From positions 620,001 to 684,000 of the forward strand of contig OZ238267.1 of the NCBI GenBank assembly GCA_965178585.1: a stretch of 64,000 nt of DNA, in the 5' to 3' direction. Below are positions 39,701 through 46,908 of this stretch, piece after piece (within the stretch, counting starts at the first letter, position 1; every line of letters begins with the position of its first letter). The translations under genes and the position numbers were made by a program. The notes under the pieces are model-generated. The model saw nothing but the letters and a program-made list of their open reading frames with translations, did no database searches and was not told where the DNA came from. The DNA comes from Marifrigoribacter sp965178585 (GTDB lineage Bacteria; Bacteroidota; Bacteroidia; Flavobacteriales; Flavobacteriaceae).

Positions 39701-39931
39701 TGTAAGATTGAAAATATTTATTTTTATAGAAGGGAACTCTTTTAAAGAACTAATGGTAATTGAGTCAAAAAGAATTTCTCCATTACTCTTTTCGTTAAGT
39801 GTTTTTTCTATTTGAGCTGTAAGTTCCTTCCTGTGATTATTAATGTAATAGTTTAATCCTACAAGAGAAATTAATAGTATCAGCAGTAAGATGCCAATAA
39901 AAATAAGGATATTTCTGAAAAGTTTTTTAAT
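36776..39931 (-). CDS. AsmA-like inner-membrane/periplasmic protein, apparent ATT start
   Basis: The open frame runs from 39931 to 36776, 1,051 residues. It opens with an uncleaved anchor (KKLFRNILIFIGILLLILLI) and then long AsmA/DUF3971-type beta repeats such as 'NIFNLTLIDSLYTQHKRKT' and, at the C-terminus, 'DLWISIPLSNLKKRDLNVV'. AsmA/TamB-type proteins bridge inner and outer membranes in lipid transport. After the upstream in-frame TAA (39937-39935) the codons are ATC ATT AAA AAA; no ATG, GTG or TTG occurs until a TTG at 39355, 192 codons later, which would delete the membrane anchor. ATT at 39931-39929 is therefore the best start. The first ATG lies at residue 204. Confidence 0.85.
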   Translation of the reverse strand: MKKLFRNILIFIGILLLILLISLVGLNYYINNHRKELTAQIEKTLNEKSNGEILFDSITISSLKEFPSIKINIFNLTLIDSLYTQHKRKTVFLEEVNTSLSIVDVLNEELKITSISAKKGHINIFVDENHYSNTYVFKTKPNNKEKSINLKIIDDDVDFLVEKIDFTFTEKVKNKRITAHLNKLDFNIDLKKLIIPKLNLDVFMKEMGLNLENGTFFNNVRCVGSLQPEINVSEKTINVPDFQLKIGEQDFDVSAFINLNNKNFKFLLSLDEADFYKSLHLMPNNIKNKLEWLEIKKPFKVNADISGMFVYKDNTLVDIKYETTNNEVLYKNDSLYFKNVSFNGRTKNRVFDDSTKVENRKILTETINYLNAEFNNIPFKVKDFKLVSEFSKPAHLTTDYEAEGEINYLNSIINSPDYHFSNGTFELSGNYNGTINSISDIINASEVSVKSKGLIVSSKHLPNRYKVPYLNMQINHNDAEIKELLVDLDSKEKVKIKGDIKNFGSLLSNTVSSRPINSSLEVSSKYLNYQSLLKSFGVLETHTESKNISHIKKSINILARKFNPNITFNLQQLEFFKISFNDINIDVQYRDNKITVKELSGNYKGGNALAKMNIDLNPRKNNFDEEILKMDLNLNANGKIEHWAELINNDKFVFKDSDYNLKVLYNDEASNLTDLIYDSEITLNVGEGSVIYNPANLTIPFNNISLKLKNKNALLNNFELSLPDNQSINFNGEIDNFIEIFDKSVLQKNVKSSITIKSKNINFSNFIDTFNPTSQVPNKKNNVKLILNDMYLKFNPTLNLNLENLSYNNVTLKDVNASLYFNDKNTLNLHYAFCFFYDEKMSIDAEFDITHHNQTPFKTNFKLDDFAFEHLLFTFHNFGYKQLDKPTEINGVINLDAKFNGLIDDSSGVIYDTLEADLSYDVKELNINNFEPIIEAGNKIFRKKRFEKIKFANITSTLKLKDNIISIPETNIQSTAFSFFIEGDIAKSSFTDLWISIPLSNLKKRDLNVVPSKKSFDEAGRKIYLEIKSKEEGGLSHKVHLSEKKHNKASN

Positions 39932-40028
39932 GATTTAAGGTCTTTAGATGACTATAAAAATAGATAAAAATGGAACAGTAGTTAGCTTATATATAAAGTA
40001 AAAAAATCAAAAAAATTTTAAATGGTGA

Positions 40029-41384
40029 TTAGTTTTTTTTTTTTGAATTAATTGATTCCCAAATAAAATACACAATTACAACAATATATTCCAATGCTAC
40101 TAGCCAAAGATTTTCTGAAAATCCATTAATACTATAAGCTGAATAACTAAGTGCTACAACCAAGCTCCAAACAATAGGAAATCGATAGTTAGTAAAAATA
40201 CAAAGCAAAAGAGGAGTGGCAATGTACCAAGGATGTATCGTAGTTGAAAGTAAAAAGTAAAATGAAACCCCAAATAATAGACTAGTTATTAATTCTGAAA
40301 ATGTTTTGTTGTTTCTTGAAAAAGAAATGAGAAGTAAAAAAAGAATAACAACGATTGGAAGAATTTTTCCAACTGTTTCAATTATATTCCATCCAACAAT
40401 TTTAAAGCCTATCCATCTAATAATATAATAAACACTAGCATTAAACTCAAAGTTCTGAAACCATAATGCAATGGTTTCTGTAAAGTTATTAATAAATTGT
40501 CCTGATAAAAAGGGAATAAACGTTGCTACTGCAACACCCACAATAATGAGGTGAAAAAGAAATAATTTAAAAAACCCTTTTTTAAAATTATTTAAAAACC
40601 ATTTATTATATAAGGGAAGTAATAATAATGGAATCAGTTTTACAGAAACTGAAATTCCTAAAAATACTGCAGACCAGATCCATTTTTTTTGCTGTAATAA
40701 ATAAAGAGAAGTTATTAAAAAGAATAACATCACTCCTTCAAAATGAAGATTTCCGGTAAGCTCAAAAATGATAAATGGATTTAGGAAATACCAAAATATT
40801 TTATCTGGGTTTTGCTTTAATTTTATAAGTAGTTTTCTTCCAAAATATAAAATTCCAATATCAGCAAATATGATTAGGATACGCATTATTATTACTGACC
40901 CAATAATGCTTTTTCCTGCAAATAATGCTGCGACCGCAAAAAAGAGTTGGTTGATGGGAGGGTAATTGCTAAAATGACTTCCGTTTAATGCTCCCATACC
41001 TTGGTATAACTCTTGTGATTGAGCTATTGTTATTCCGGTATATATCGCTGGGTTTTTTAAAAACTGTTCCGGAGTAAATAAATATGGGTTTAAACCTTGA
41101 AAAACCAATCTTCCATCCCAAATAAAACGATAAAAATCTTGAGATAAATTAGGAAGGACATTTATTAAAACCAGTCTAAACAGGATTCCAAGGCTAACTA
41201 AAAACCAAAACCTTCCTTTATTTAGTTGGATGATTTTATAGGTTAAAAAAAATAAAGCTATATAAAGTGATATGAGTTTAATAAAATCACTTCGGTCTAA
41301 GTCATAACCAAAAGTTCCATAAAACAAAATGCAAATGAAAACTAATAGGAGAGTTGTTTTATTTTCTTTAAAAAATGGTAGCAC
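40029..41384 (-). CDS. GT-C type polyprenyl-phosphate-dependent mannosyltransferase-like membrane protein
   Basis: The 451-residue protein has about ten to eleven hydrophobic helices. 'DFYRFIWDGRLVFQGLNPY' in the first large loop and 'SHFSNYPPINQLFFAVAALF' (the NYPP motif) resemble GT87/DUF2029 and flavobacterial 'mannosyltransferase' proteins that use polyprenyl-phosphate sugars on the outer face of the inner membrane. The start codon is GTG, right after an in-frame TAG. The lipid-linked sugar donor could come from the GT2 enzyme at 48396, an inference. Confidence 0.8.
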   Translation of the reverse strand: MLPFFKENKTTLLLVFICILFYGTFGYDLDRSDFIKLISLYIALFFLTYKIIQLNKGRFWFLVSLGILFRLVLINVLPNLSQDFYRFIWDGRLVFQGLNPYLFTPEQFLKNPAIYTGITIAQSQELYQGMGALNGSHFSNYPPINQLFFAVAALFAGKSIIGSVIIMRILIIFADIGILYFGRKLLIKLKQNPDKIFWYFLNPFIIFELTGNLHFEGVMLFFLITSLYLLQQKKWIWSAVFLGISVSVKLIPLLLLPLYNKWFLNNFKKGFFKLFLFHLIIVGVAVATFIPFLSGQFINNFTETIALWFQNFEFNASVYYIIRWIGFKIVGWNIIETVGKILPIVVILFLLLISFSRNNKTFSELITSLLFGVSFYFLLSTTIHPWYIATPLLLCIFTNYRFPIVWSLVVALSYSAYSINGFSENLWLVALEYIVVIVYFIWESINSKKKN

Positions 41385-41411
41385 CTATGTTTAAGTATAG
41401 TTATAAATAAT

Positions 41412-41445
41412 AATGTCGTATGTTTTTGGTAAAACATACGACATT
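41412..41445. terminator. Perfect 15-bp hairpin, likely terminator for the TolB-like gene
   Basis: AATGTCGTATGTTTT (41412-41426) and AAAACATACGACATT (41431-41445) are perfectly complementary with a 4-nt loop (TGGT). It lies 41 bp past the TolB-like stop and 28 bp before the GT-C gene start. The T tract is inside the stem, so it is less textbook than the other terminators. Confidence 0.65.
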
Positions 41446-41486
41446 AAAAATAGTCATTGAATATTAGAATTAAGCTATCTCAAGAA

Positions 41487-42602
41487 CTAATCTTGCCATT
41501 CTGCTATAAAAAGGTTGGTATCACGCCCACCTCCATTATTTCTATTCGACGAAAATATTAAATACTTACCATCATTTGAAAATACTGGGAAAGCATCAAA
41601 AGTTTCACTGTGAGTAATACGTTCTAGATTCTTTCCGTCAATATCAATCATATATAAGTTAAAAGGGAATCCCCTTTCAGCTTCATAATTACTTGAGAAT
41701 AAAACTCTTTTTCCATCAGGAGTAAAAAACGGACTCCAATTTGCATTTCCAAGGTTGGTTAATTGCTTCATGTCACTACCATCTGCATTACAAATGTAAA
41801 GTTCCATGTTTGTTGGTTCAACTAATCCGTCGGCTAATAATCCCTTGTATTTTGCAATTTCTTCGTCAGTTTTTGGTCTTGAGGAACGGAAAATTAATTT
41901 GGTTCCATCTGGAGAAAAGAAAGCACCGCCATCATATCCTAATTCGTCTGTGATTTGCTTTACATCACTTCCGTCTATATTCATGGTATATAGTTCTAAA
42001 TCACCACTTCTGGTTGAGGTAAATACTATTTTGTCTCCAACAGGTGAAACGGTAGCTTCAGCATCATAACCAGGTAAATCAGTTAATTGACCTGTGATAT
42101 TTCCTTCTAAATCTGATACGAAAATGTCAAAACTATCATAAACAGGCCAAACATATCTTCCGTTTTTTCTCAATGGAACTTCAGGGCAAGCTTCATCAAC
42201 CAAATGTGTAGATCCATACACAAAACTTTTGTTGTCTGGTAAAAAATATGCACAAGTGGTACGTCCTTTTCCAGTACTAATCATTGGAGGAATAGTGCCA
42301 TTAAATGTTTCATCTGCATTCATTAAAAACATTTGGTCACATTCTAATCCCCAATCTTTATTATTGGATTGAAAAATTAGTTGTTTGTCGTCAAAACTCC
42401 AATAAGCCTCTGCATTATCACCACCAAAAGTAACTTGGCGTAACGATTTAAAGTGAGTCTCTTCAGGGAAGATTATTGTCTCTTTTTTAGTTTCCTCCGA
42501 TGTTGTTTTAGTAGTGGTAACTTCTGGTGTTTCAACTTCTGTTTTATTTTCTTTACAAGCGAATATGAATAAAACAAGTAATAAAATTGGTATTCGTTTC
42601 AT
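41487..42602 (-). CDS. TolB-like beta-propeller lipoprotein
   Basis: The start is set at the ATG at 42602 because it begins a lipoprotein signal (MKRIPILLLVLFIFAC, Cys16). The product has 371 residues. At least five WD40-like PD40 repeats are visible, e.g. 'VSPVGDKIVFTSTRSGDLELYTMN', 'FSPDGTKLIFRSSR' and 'FTPDGKRVLFSSNY', so a beta-propeller is expected. A Glu/Thr/Lys-rich linker follows the lipid anchor. It is likely an envelope binding protein; there is no TolB N-terminal domain and no evidence of the Tol-Pal system here. It is divergent from the M28 peptidase gene. Confidence 0.85.
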   Translation of the reverse strand: MKRIPILLLVLFIFACKENKTEVETPEVTTTKTTSEETKKETIIFPEETHFKSLRQVTFGGDNAEAYWSFDDKQLIFQSNNKDWGLECDQMFLMNADETFNGTIPPMISTGKGRTTCAYFLPDNKSFVYGSTHLVDEACPEVPLRKNGRYVWPVYDSFDIFVSDLEGNITGQLTDLPGYDAEATVSPVGDKIVFTSTRSGDLELYTMNIDGSDVKQITDELGYDGGAFFSPDGTKLIFRSSRPKTDEEIAKYKGLLADGLVEPTNMELYICNADGSDMKQLTNLGNANWSPFFTPDGKRVLFSSNYEAERGFPFNLYMIDIDGKNLERITHSETFDAFPVFSNDGKYLIFSSNRNNGGGRDTNLFIAEWQD

Positions 42603-42618
42603 ATTTAGATTAATTTTG
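42587..42618 (+). promoter_or_regulatory. Putative promoter of the M28 peptidase gene
   Basis: TTG at 42587-42589 and TAATTTTG at 42611-42618 (exact TAnnTTTG) are 21 bp apart. The -33 part overlaps the 5' end of the divergent TolB-like gene. The leader would be about 70 nt. Confidence 0.6.
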
Positions 42619-42694
42619 TGCGAAAATAACGCTTTAGAATCTTTGTTAATAATGATTCTTGTTATTTCTAACAAAAAACTTAAAAAAAGTATCG

Positions 42695-43924
42695 ATGAAA
42701 GGATTTTATTTATTCGCAGCAGCATTAATAGTATTTTCTTGTAAAACTGAAACTCCAGTTAAAGAAGTAACTATGAAAGAGGACGTTTATTTTTTAGCAG
42801 ATGATGCTCAAGAGGGGAGAGAAACAGGAAGCGAAACTGAAAGAAAGTCGGCTAATTACTTAGCTGAAAGATTTAAAGATTTAGGACTAGAGCCAAAAGG
42901 AACTGATGGTTATTTACAACCATTTACTTTTAAACCAAAAACAAATCCTCATGGCGAAGCTACTTATGTTATAAACAAAGAAGATAGCACAATTACTGGT
43001 TTAAATGTTGTTGCCTATATTGATAATAAAGCAGAAAATACTGTGATTATTGGAGCCCATTACGATCATCTAGGATTTGGTAGTGAGGGATCTTTGCACA
43101 GAGGTGAAGAAGCTGAAATTCATAACGGAGCAGATGATAATGCAAGTGGAGTTGCTGTGATGATGAATTTGGCAAGTCGTCTTAAAGATAAAAACACCAA
43201 TAATAACTATTTGTTTATCTCATTTTCTGGAGAAGAAATGGGGTTATTAGGCTCTAATTATTATGTAAAAAACCCAACAATCGACACCAAAAAAGTGAAC
43301 TATATGATTAATATGGATATGGTGGGTCGTTTAAAGGAAGATAAGACGCTTGCAGTTTATGGTGTTGGTACATCTCCAACTTTTAAGCAAACACTGTTTG
43401 CTAATAATACTGACTTTAAACTTATTGAAAAAGAATCTGGTGTTGGACCAAGTGATCATACATCCTTTTATTTAGCAGATATGCCTGTACTTCATTTTTT
43501 TACGGGTCAGCATGAAGATTACCACAAACCAAGTGATGATGCAGACAAATTAAATTATGAAGGGATGGATGCTATTTCTGATTATATAATAAGTATCATC
43601 TCTGATTTGGATGATGATGAAAGACTAGAGTTTAGAAAAACTAAAAATGAAAGTGAAGAAACACCAGATTTTAAAGTTACTTTAGGAGTAGTTCCTGATT
43701 ATTTATATGATGAAAAAGGGATGCGAATTGATGGTGTTAGTGAAGATAGACCAGCTCAAAAAGCAGGTATGATGAAAGGGGATGTAGTAGTAAAAGTTGG
43801 TGAATATGAGATTACAGATATGATGAGTTATATGAAATCACTTTCAAAATTTGAAAAAGGTCAAAAAACAATGGTTGTTATTGAAAGAAATGGAGAGCCT
43901 TTAGAGCTTGAAGTAACTTGGTAG
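42695..43924 (+). CDS. M28-family zinc aminopeptidase lipoprotein with PDZ domain
   Basis: Starting at the ATG at 42695 the product has 409 residues and a lipoprotein signal (MKGFYLFAAALIVFSC). Zinc ligands are in 'IIGAHYDHLGFG', 'HNGADDNASGVAVM', 'SFSGEEMGLLGSNYYV', 'INMDMVGRL' and 'HFFTGQHEDYHKPSDD', the full M28 set. The C-terminal part (from about 315, 'TLGVVPDYLYDEKGMRIDGV') is a PDZ-like domain with 'ERPAQKAGMMKGDVVVKVG'-type sequence. It is expected at the outer face of a membrane, trimming peptides. A terminator follows 24 bp after the stop. Confidence 0.92.
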   Translation: MKGFYLFAAALIVFSCKTETPVKEVTMKEDVYFLADDAQEGRETGSETERKSANYLAERFKDLGLEPKGTDGYLQPFTFKPKTNPHGEATYVINKEDSTITGLNVVAYIDNKAENTVIIGAHYDHLGFGSEGSLHRGEEAEIHNGADDNASGVAVMMNLASRLKDKNTNNNYLFISFSGEEMGLLGSNYYVKNPTIDTKKVNYMINMDMVGRLKEDKTLAVYGVGTSPTFKQTLFANNTDFKLIEKESGVGPSDHTSFYLADMPVLHFFTGQHEDYHKPSDDADKLNYEGMDAISDYIISIISDLDDDERLEFRKTKNESEETPDFKVTLGVVPDYLYDEKGMRIDGVSEDRPAQKAGMMKGDVVVKVGEYEITDMMSYMKSLSKFEKGQKTMVVIERNGEPLELEVTW

Positions 43925-43947
43925 ATTATTTCCGAAACTAATATTTT

Positions 43948-43971
43948 AAGGCTTCCTGAAAAGGAAGCCTT
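43948..43971. terminator. Bidirectional terminator
   Basis: AAGGCTTCCT (43948-43957) pairs with AGGAAGCCTT (43962-43971) across a 4-nt loop and is followed by T residues. It lies between the convergent peptidase and acyltransferase genes. Confidence 0.85.
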
Positions 43972-43973
43972 TT

Positions 43974-45005
43974 TTATTTAATACGCAATGCAAATAATGG
44001 TAATAGGATTCCAATTCCTAATAGGCTGAACCCAGTTATTTTCCCAAAAATCAAAGCTGTAGAAATAACTAAAAGGAGTAAATAAATAGGAGCTAATGTA
44101 ATTATTAGTGCATATCTAAAAGTTGCTATAAACTCTTCTTCTTTTACTTTGGGAGAAGCAACTTTCTTCCATATATAATAGGGTATAAAATAGAATGTTT
44201 TTACTAATGTGTTAAAAAAAGTATACAAGAAAGAAGGATCTTCTACTTTCTTAGAACTGTATAAAAAATTGTTTTGAAGACAATTATTTACTGCTTCTGG
44301 ATTTGTAAAATCTACTTTTAAATCGTTTAATTTTTTAAGATCTTTATTGTAGTCAGGTATACTATCTATATGAGTAGTAAGTTCTTTAAGTTCATTAGAA
44401 ATAGATTTGTTTAGCTCTAACATATTTAATTGATTTCCATCCCAAAATTTATCTGGCGAAATATGATTCCCAAAATAAATAGACATAGAATCTCCATACG
44501 CAGTTGGTTCTTGATAATTTACTCCAATCGGGATGATTACTATTTCAGTATTTGGGTAATTTTGTAAGGTTTCTTCTATTATTCTTACCGCACCTTTTTT
44601 TAAAGGACGAACTTTTCGGTTTAATGAATGACTGCCTTCAGGAAAAAGTATAATCGATTTTTTTTGATCTAGTAATTTTGTGCAGAACGTAAAAATTGTC
44701 CGGTTTTTTTTAATGGTATTAACGCCATCTACCATTCTGTAAACAGGAAGCATTTGCAAACTGTTTAGAATCTTAGCAACCGTTGGGTTTTTAAATACTG
44801 CGGCTCGTGTAAGAAAATAATTTTTCCGAGTACTTTTTATAGTTATTAATAAAGGGTCTAATAATGCATTTTGATGATTGGATAAAAACAGAACCGCTTT
44901 ATCCTTTGGTATTTCTTCCAAATAAACAGATTCAATTTTTTTATAATAAAATTTAAATCCTAATGTTAGGTAAAATTGAACAAATCGTAACCAGAGTAAT
45001 TTCAA
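43974..45005 (-). CDS. PlsC-like 1-acyl-glycerol-phosphate acyltransferase family protein
   Basis: The 343-residue protein carries the acyltransferase blocks 'AVLFLSNHQNALLDPLLI' (catalytic His) and 'SIILFPEGSHSLNRKVRPLKKGAVRI' (FPEG), and two C-terminal transmembrane helices ('YALIITLAPIYLLLLVIS', 'GFSLLGIGILLPLFALRI'). It transfers acyl chains to a lipid acceptor, probably lysophosphatidate or an ornithine/amino lipid. The start codon is TTG (45005), and no ATG lies nearby that keeps the N-terminus. It is last in a long minus-strand run, 13 nt after the BASS transporter. Confidence 0.87.
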   Translation of the reverse strand: MKLLWLRFVQFYLTLGFKFYYKKIESVYLEEIPKDKAVLFLSNHQNALLDPLLITIKSTRKNYFLTRAAVFKNPTVAKILNSLQMLPVYRMVDGVNTIKKNRTIFTFCTKLLDQKKSIILFPEGSHSLNRKVRPLKKGAVRIIEETLQNYPNTEIVIIPIGVNYQEPTAYGDSMSIYFGNHISPDKFWDGNQLNMLELNKSISNELKELTTHIDSIPDYNKDLKKLNDLKVDFTNPEAVNNCLQNNFLYSSKKVEDPSFLYTFFNTLVKTFYFIPYYIWKKVASPKVKEEEFIATFRYALIITLAPIYLLLLVISTALIFGKITGFSLLGIGILLPLFALRIK

Positions 45006-45018
45006 AATAGATATAATT

Positions 45019-45918
45019 TTAAATTCTTTTTTTTGACCAATAAGTAGCTAGAATAAGTCCAGATACAATATGCCAAATTCCCCAAAAAGCTGCCAAAAGA
45101 GCCATCCCACCAATACCATCAAAAAAACTAAATATTAATAACAAACCTAATCCAGAATTCTGAATTCCAGTTTCTATAGCTAAAGTACGCCTATTTCTTT
45201 TAGATAAACCAGTTATGCTTGCAATGCTATAACCTAATGTTAGTGCCATAATATTATGTACTAAAACAATTATAAATACATAATGAATGTAGTTTTTAAA
45301 AATATCAAGATTTTTAGATAATGCTAAAATTATAAGAGCTATAAAAAATAGTATTGATCCAAATTTAAAAAATGGAGCCGATTTCATAGCGAATTTCGGA
45401 AAGTAATTTCTAACTAACATTCCCAAAATTAAAGGGACTCCAAGTAGTAATGAAATAACCTTTATCATTTCTAACGGGGATAATGAAATGGTATTAATCA
45501 AACTAGCGGTAGGTTCATAAAATCCAGACCATAGTTGAAAGTTTAATGGAGTCATGACAATGGCAAGTAGCGTTGCAATAGCTGTTAAACTAACTGAAAG
45601 TGCAGCATTTCCTTTAGCATAGTTTGTCATAAAATTAGATATATTTCCTCCTGGGCAAGCTGCAACCATAAACATTCCTAAAGCAATACTAGGAATGGGT
45701 TGAATAATATAAACTAATAAAAAAGTAAAAGCTGGTAATAGTATAAATTGTGAAAAAACACCAATTAATACACTTTTTGGGTTTTTAATTATTCTCAAAA
45801 AATCAGGTACAGTTATGTTAAGAGCCACTCCAAACATAATTACTGCAAGTGTTAAGTTTAGAAAGAATAAACTATCTGAATCGAAATCTAAAATAATGGT
45901 ATCTAACTCTTGCTGCAT
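45019..45918 (-). CDS. Bile acid:sodium symporter family (BASS) transporter
   Basis: The 299-residue integral membrane protein has nine to ten helices. The family core 'CPGGNISNFMTNYAKGNAALSVSLTAIATLLA' and 'ETGIQNSGLGLLLIFSFF' hold the sodium-binding and crossover regions. Substrates of bacterial BASS proteins include pantoate, organic acids and sterols; the substrate here is unknown. Confidence 0.9.
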   Translation of the reverse strand: MQQELDTIILDFDSDSLFFLNLTLAVIMFGVALNITVPDFLRIIKNPKSVLIGVFSQFILLPAFTFLLVYIIQPIPSIALGMFMVAACPGGNISNFMTNYAKGNAALSVSLTAIATLLAIVMTPLNFQLWSGFYEPTASLINTISLSPLEMIKVISLLLGVPLILGMLVRNYFPKFAMKSAPFFKFGSILFFIALIILALSKNLDIFKNYIHYVFIIVLVHNIMALTLGYSIASITGLSKRNRRTLAIETGIQNSGLGLLLIFSFFDGIGGMALLAAFWGIWHIVSGLILATYWSKKRI

Positions 45919-45963
45919 TTCGGTTTTAAAAGTAATGAAATTGTTAAGGATTAGGGTAAAAAT

Positions 45964-46890
45964 CTAAAAATTTCTAGCTATTGAAATAGTCATGTTTAAA
46001 TGATTCTCTGTGATACTGGTTTCTGAACTAGAATAATTATAGGATAATTTAATATCTGTTCTACCACTTCTAAAATAAAACTCTGCATTTAGTAAAATTA
46101 GATGGTGCAAAGCATCTACTAAAAATAATGAAGAATCTCCAATTAAATTTCCCTCTAGCATAGTATTATGGGCAACATACCTATAGCCAGCTTTGAATCC
46201 AAAAAAAAGTTCATTTTTTAATATACCAAGTTGTTTATATGCTGAAGTATTTAAAGTTGAATTTCTTTTACCAATATATATAGCAAAATCATTTTGTAAA
46301 TAAACATCCTTAATACCTATTGCTGCACTAGGAATAATTGCAAAATAAACACTGAAAGGATTCGGATTAAGATTCCATTCTTTGGTATATTTAAAATAAC
46401 AATTATTTGTAAAATTATTATTAATCTGCCCTTCCCATGTTGCAATTCTTGAACCCGTAGCGGCAGTACTATGAAATAAATTCTGAAGCCATTCTCCACC
46501 TGCATATTCACCTGTTATTCCGAATGAATATATAAAATCAAAAATCCAATCCTCACCAGTAACAGTATGCTGAAAATTAATTCCTAGAAAATTAGCGTAG
46601 GGTCTATCTAATTTTGAAATATCTGTCTCTTCAATATCAGATGGAGTATATATTTCTTGGCTCAAAAATAGACTATTTTGCCTTTTGTATTTTTTATCTT
46701 TTAAAAGCCATCTGTAAGAAATAAAATTACCCGTTGTGTAATACCTATCTGTAAATTGAAGAAAATCATTATCATGACGTAATTCAAATTGGTGTTTTCT
46801 TATATTTATTATATTATCACTTTCTTTTTCGTTTTGTGAAAAGATAAAAGAAGAAATAAAATAAAATATAATTAAAAGATTATATTTAAT
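45964..46890 (-). CDS. LpxR-like outer-membrane lipid A deacylase family protein (DUF2219), apparent ATT start
   Basis: The open frame of 309 codons starts at ATT (46890-46888) followed by AAA, giving a signal peptide (IKYNLLIIFYFISSFIFSQ) and the LpxR hallmark 'ELRHDNDFLQFTDRYYTTG' close to the N-terminus; the later 'YANFLGINFQHTV' and alternating strands ending 'NMTISIARNF' fit a 12-strand barrel. Family members remove the 3'-acyl group from lipid A. The only conventional start, TTG at 46665, would remove signal peptide and catalytic Asn/Asp region. Between the GT2 stop (46911-46909) and the signal peptide no ATG, GTG or TTG exists. Catalytic activity is inferred from family. Confidence 0.8.
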   Translation of the reverse strand: MKYNLLIIFYFISSFIFSQNEKESDNIINIRKHQFELRHDNDFLQFTDRYYTTGNFISYRWLLKDKKYKRQNSLFLSQEIYTPSDIEETDISKLDRPYANFLGINFQHTVTGEDWIFDFIYSFGITGEYAGGEWLQNLFHSTAATGSRIATWEGQINNNFTNNCYFKYTKEWNLNPNPFSVYFAIIPSAAIGIKDVYLQNDFAIYIGKRNSTLNTSAYKQLGILKNELFFGFKAGYRYVAHNTMLEGNLIGDSSLFLVDALHHLILLNAEFYFRSGRTDIKLSYNYSSSETSITENHLNMTISIARNF

Positions 46891-46908
46891 TAGATTATAG
46901 GTTATGAT

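Noticed and set aside
46660..46665. TTG at 46665 as the start of the LpxR-like gene
   Set aside because: It would remove the signal peptide and the conserved N-terminal block that are encoded in frame upstream.
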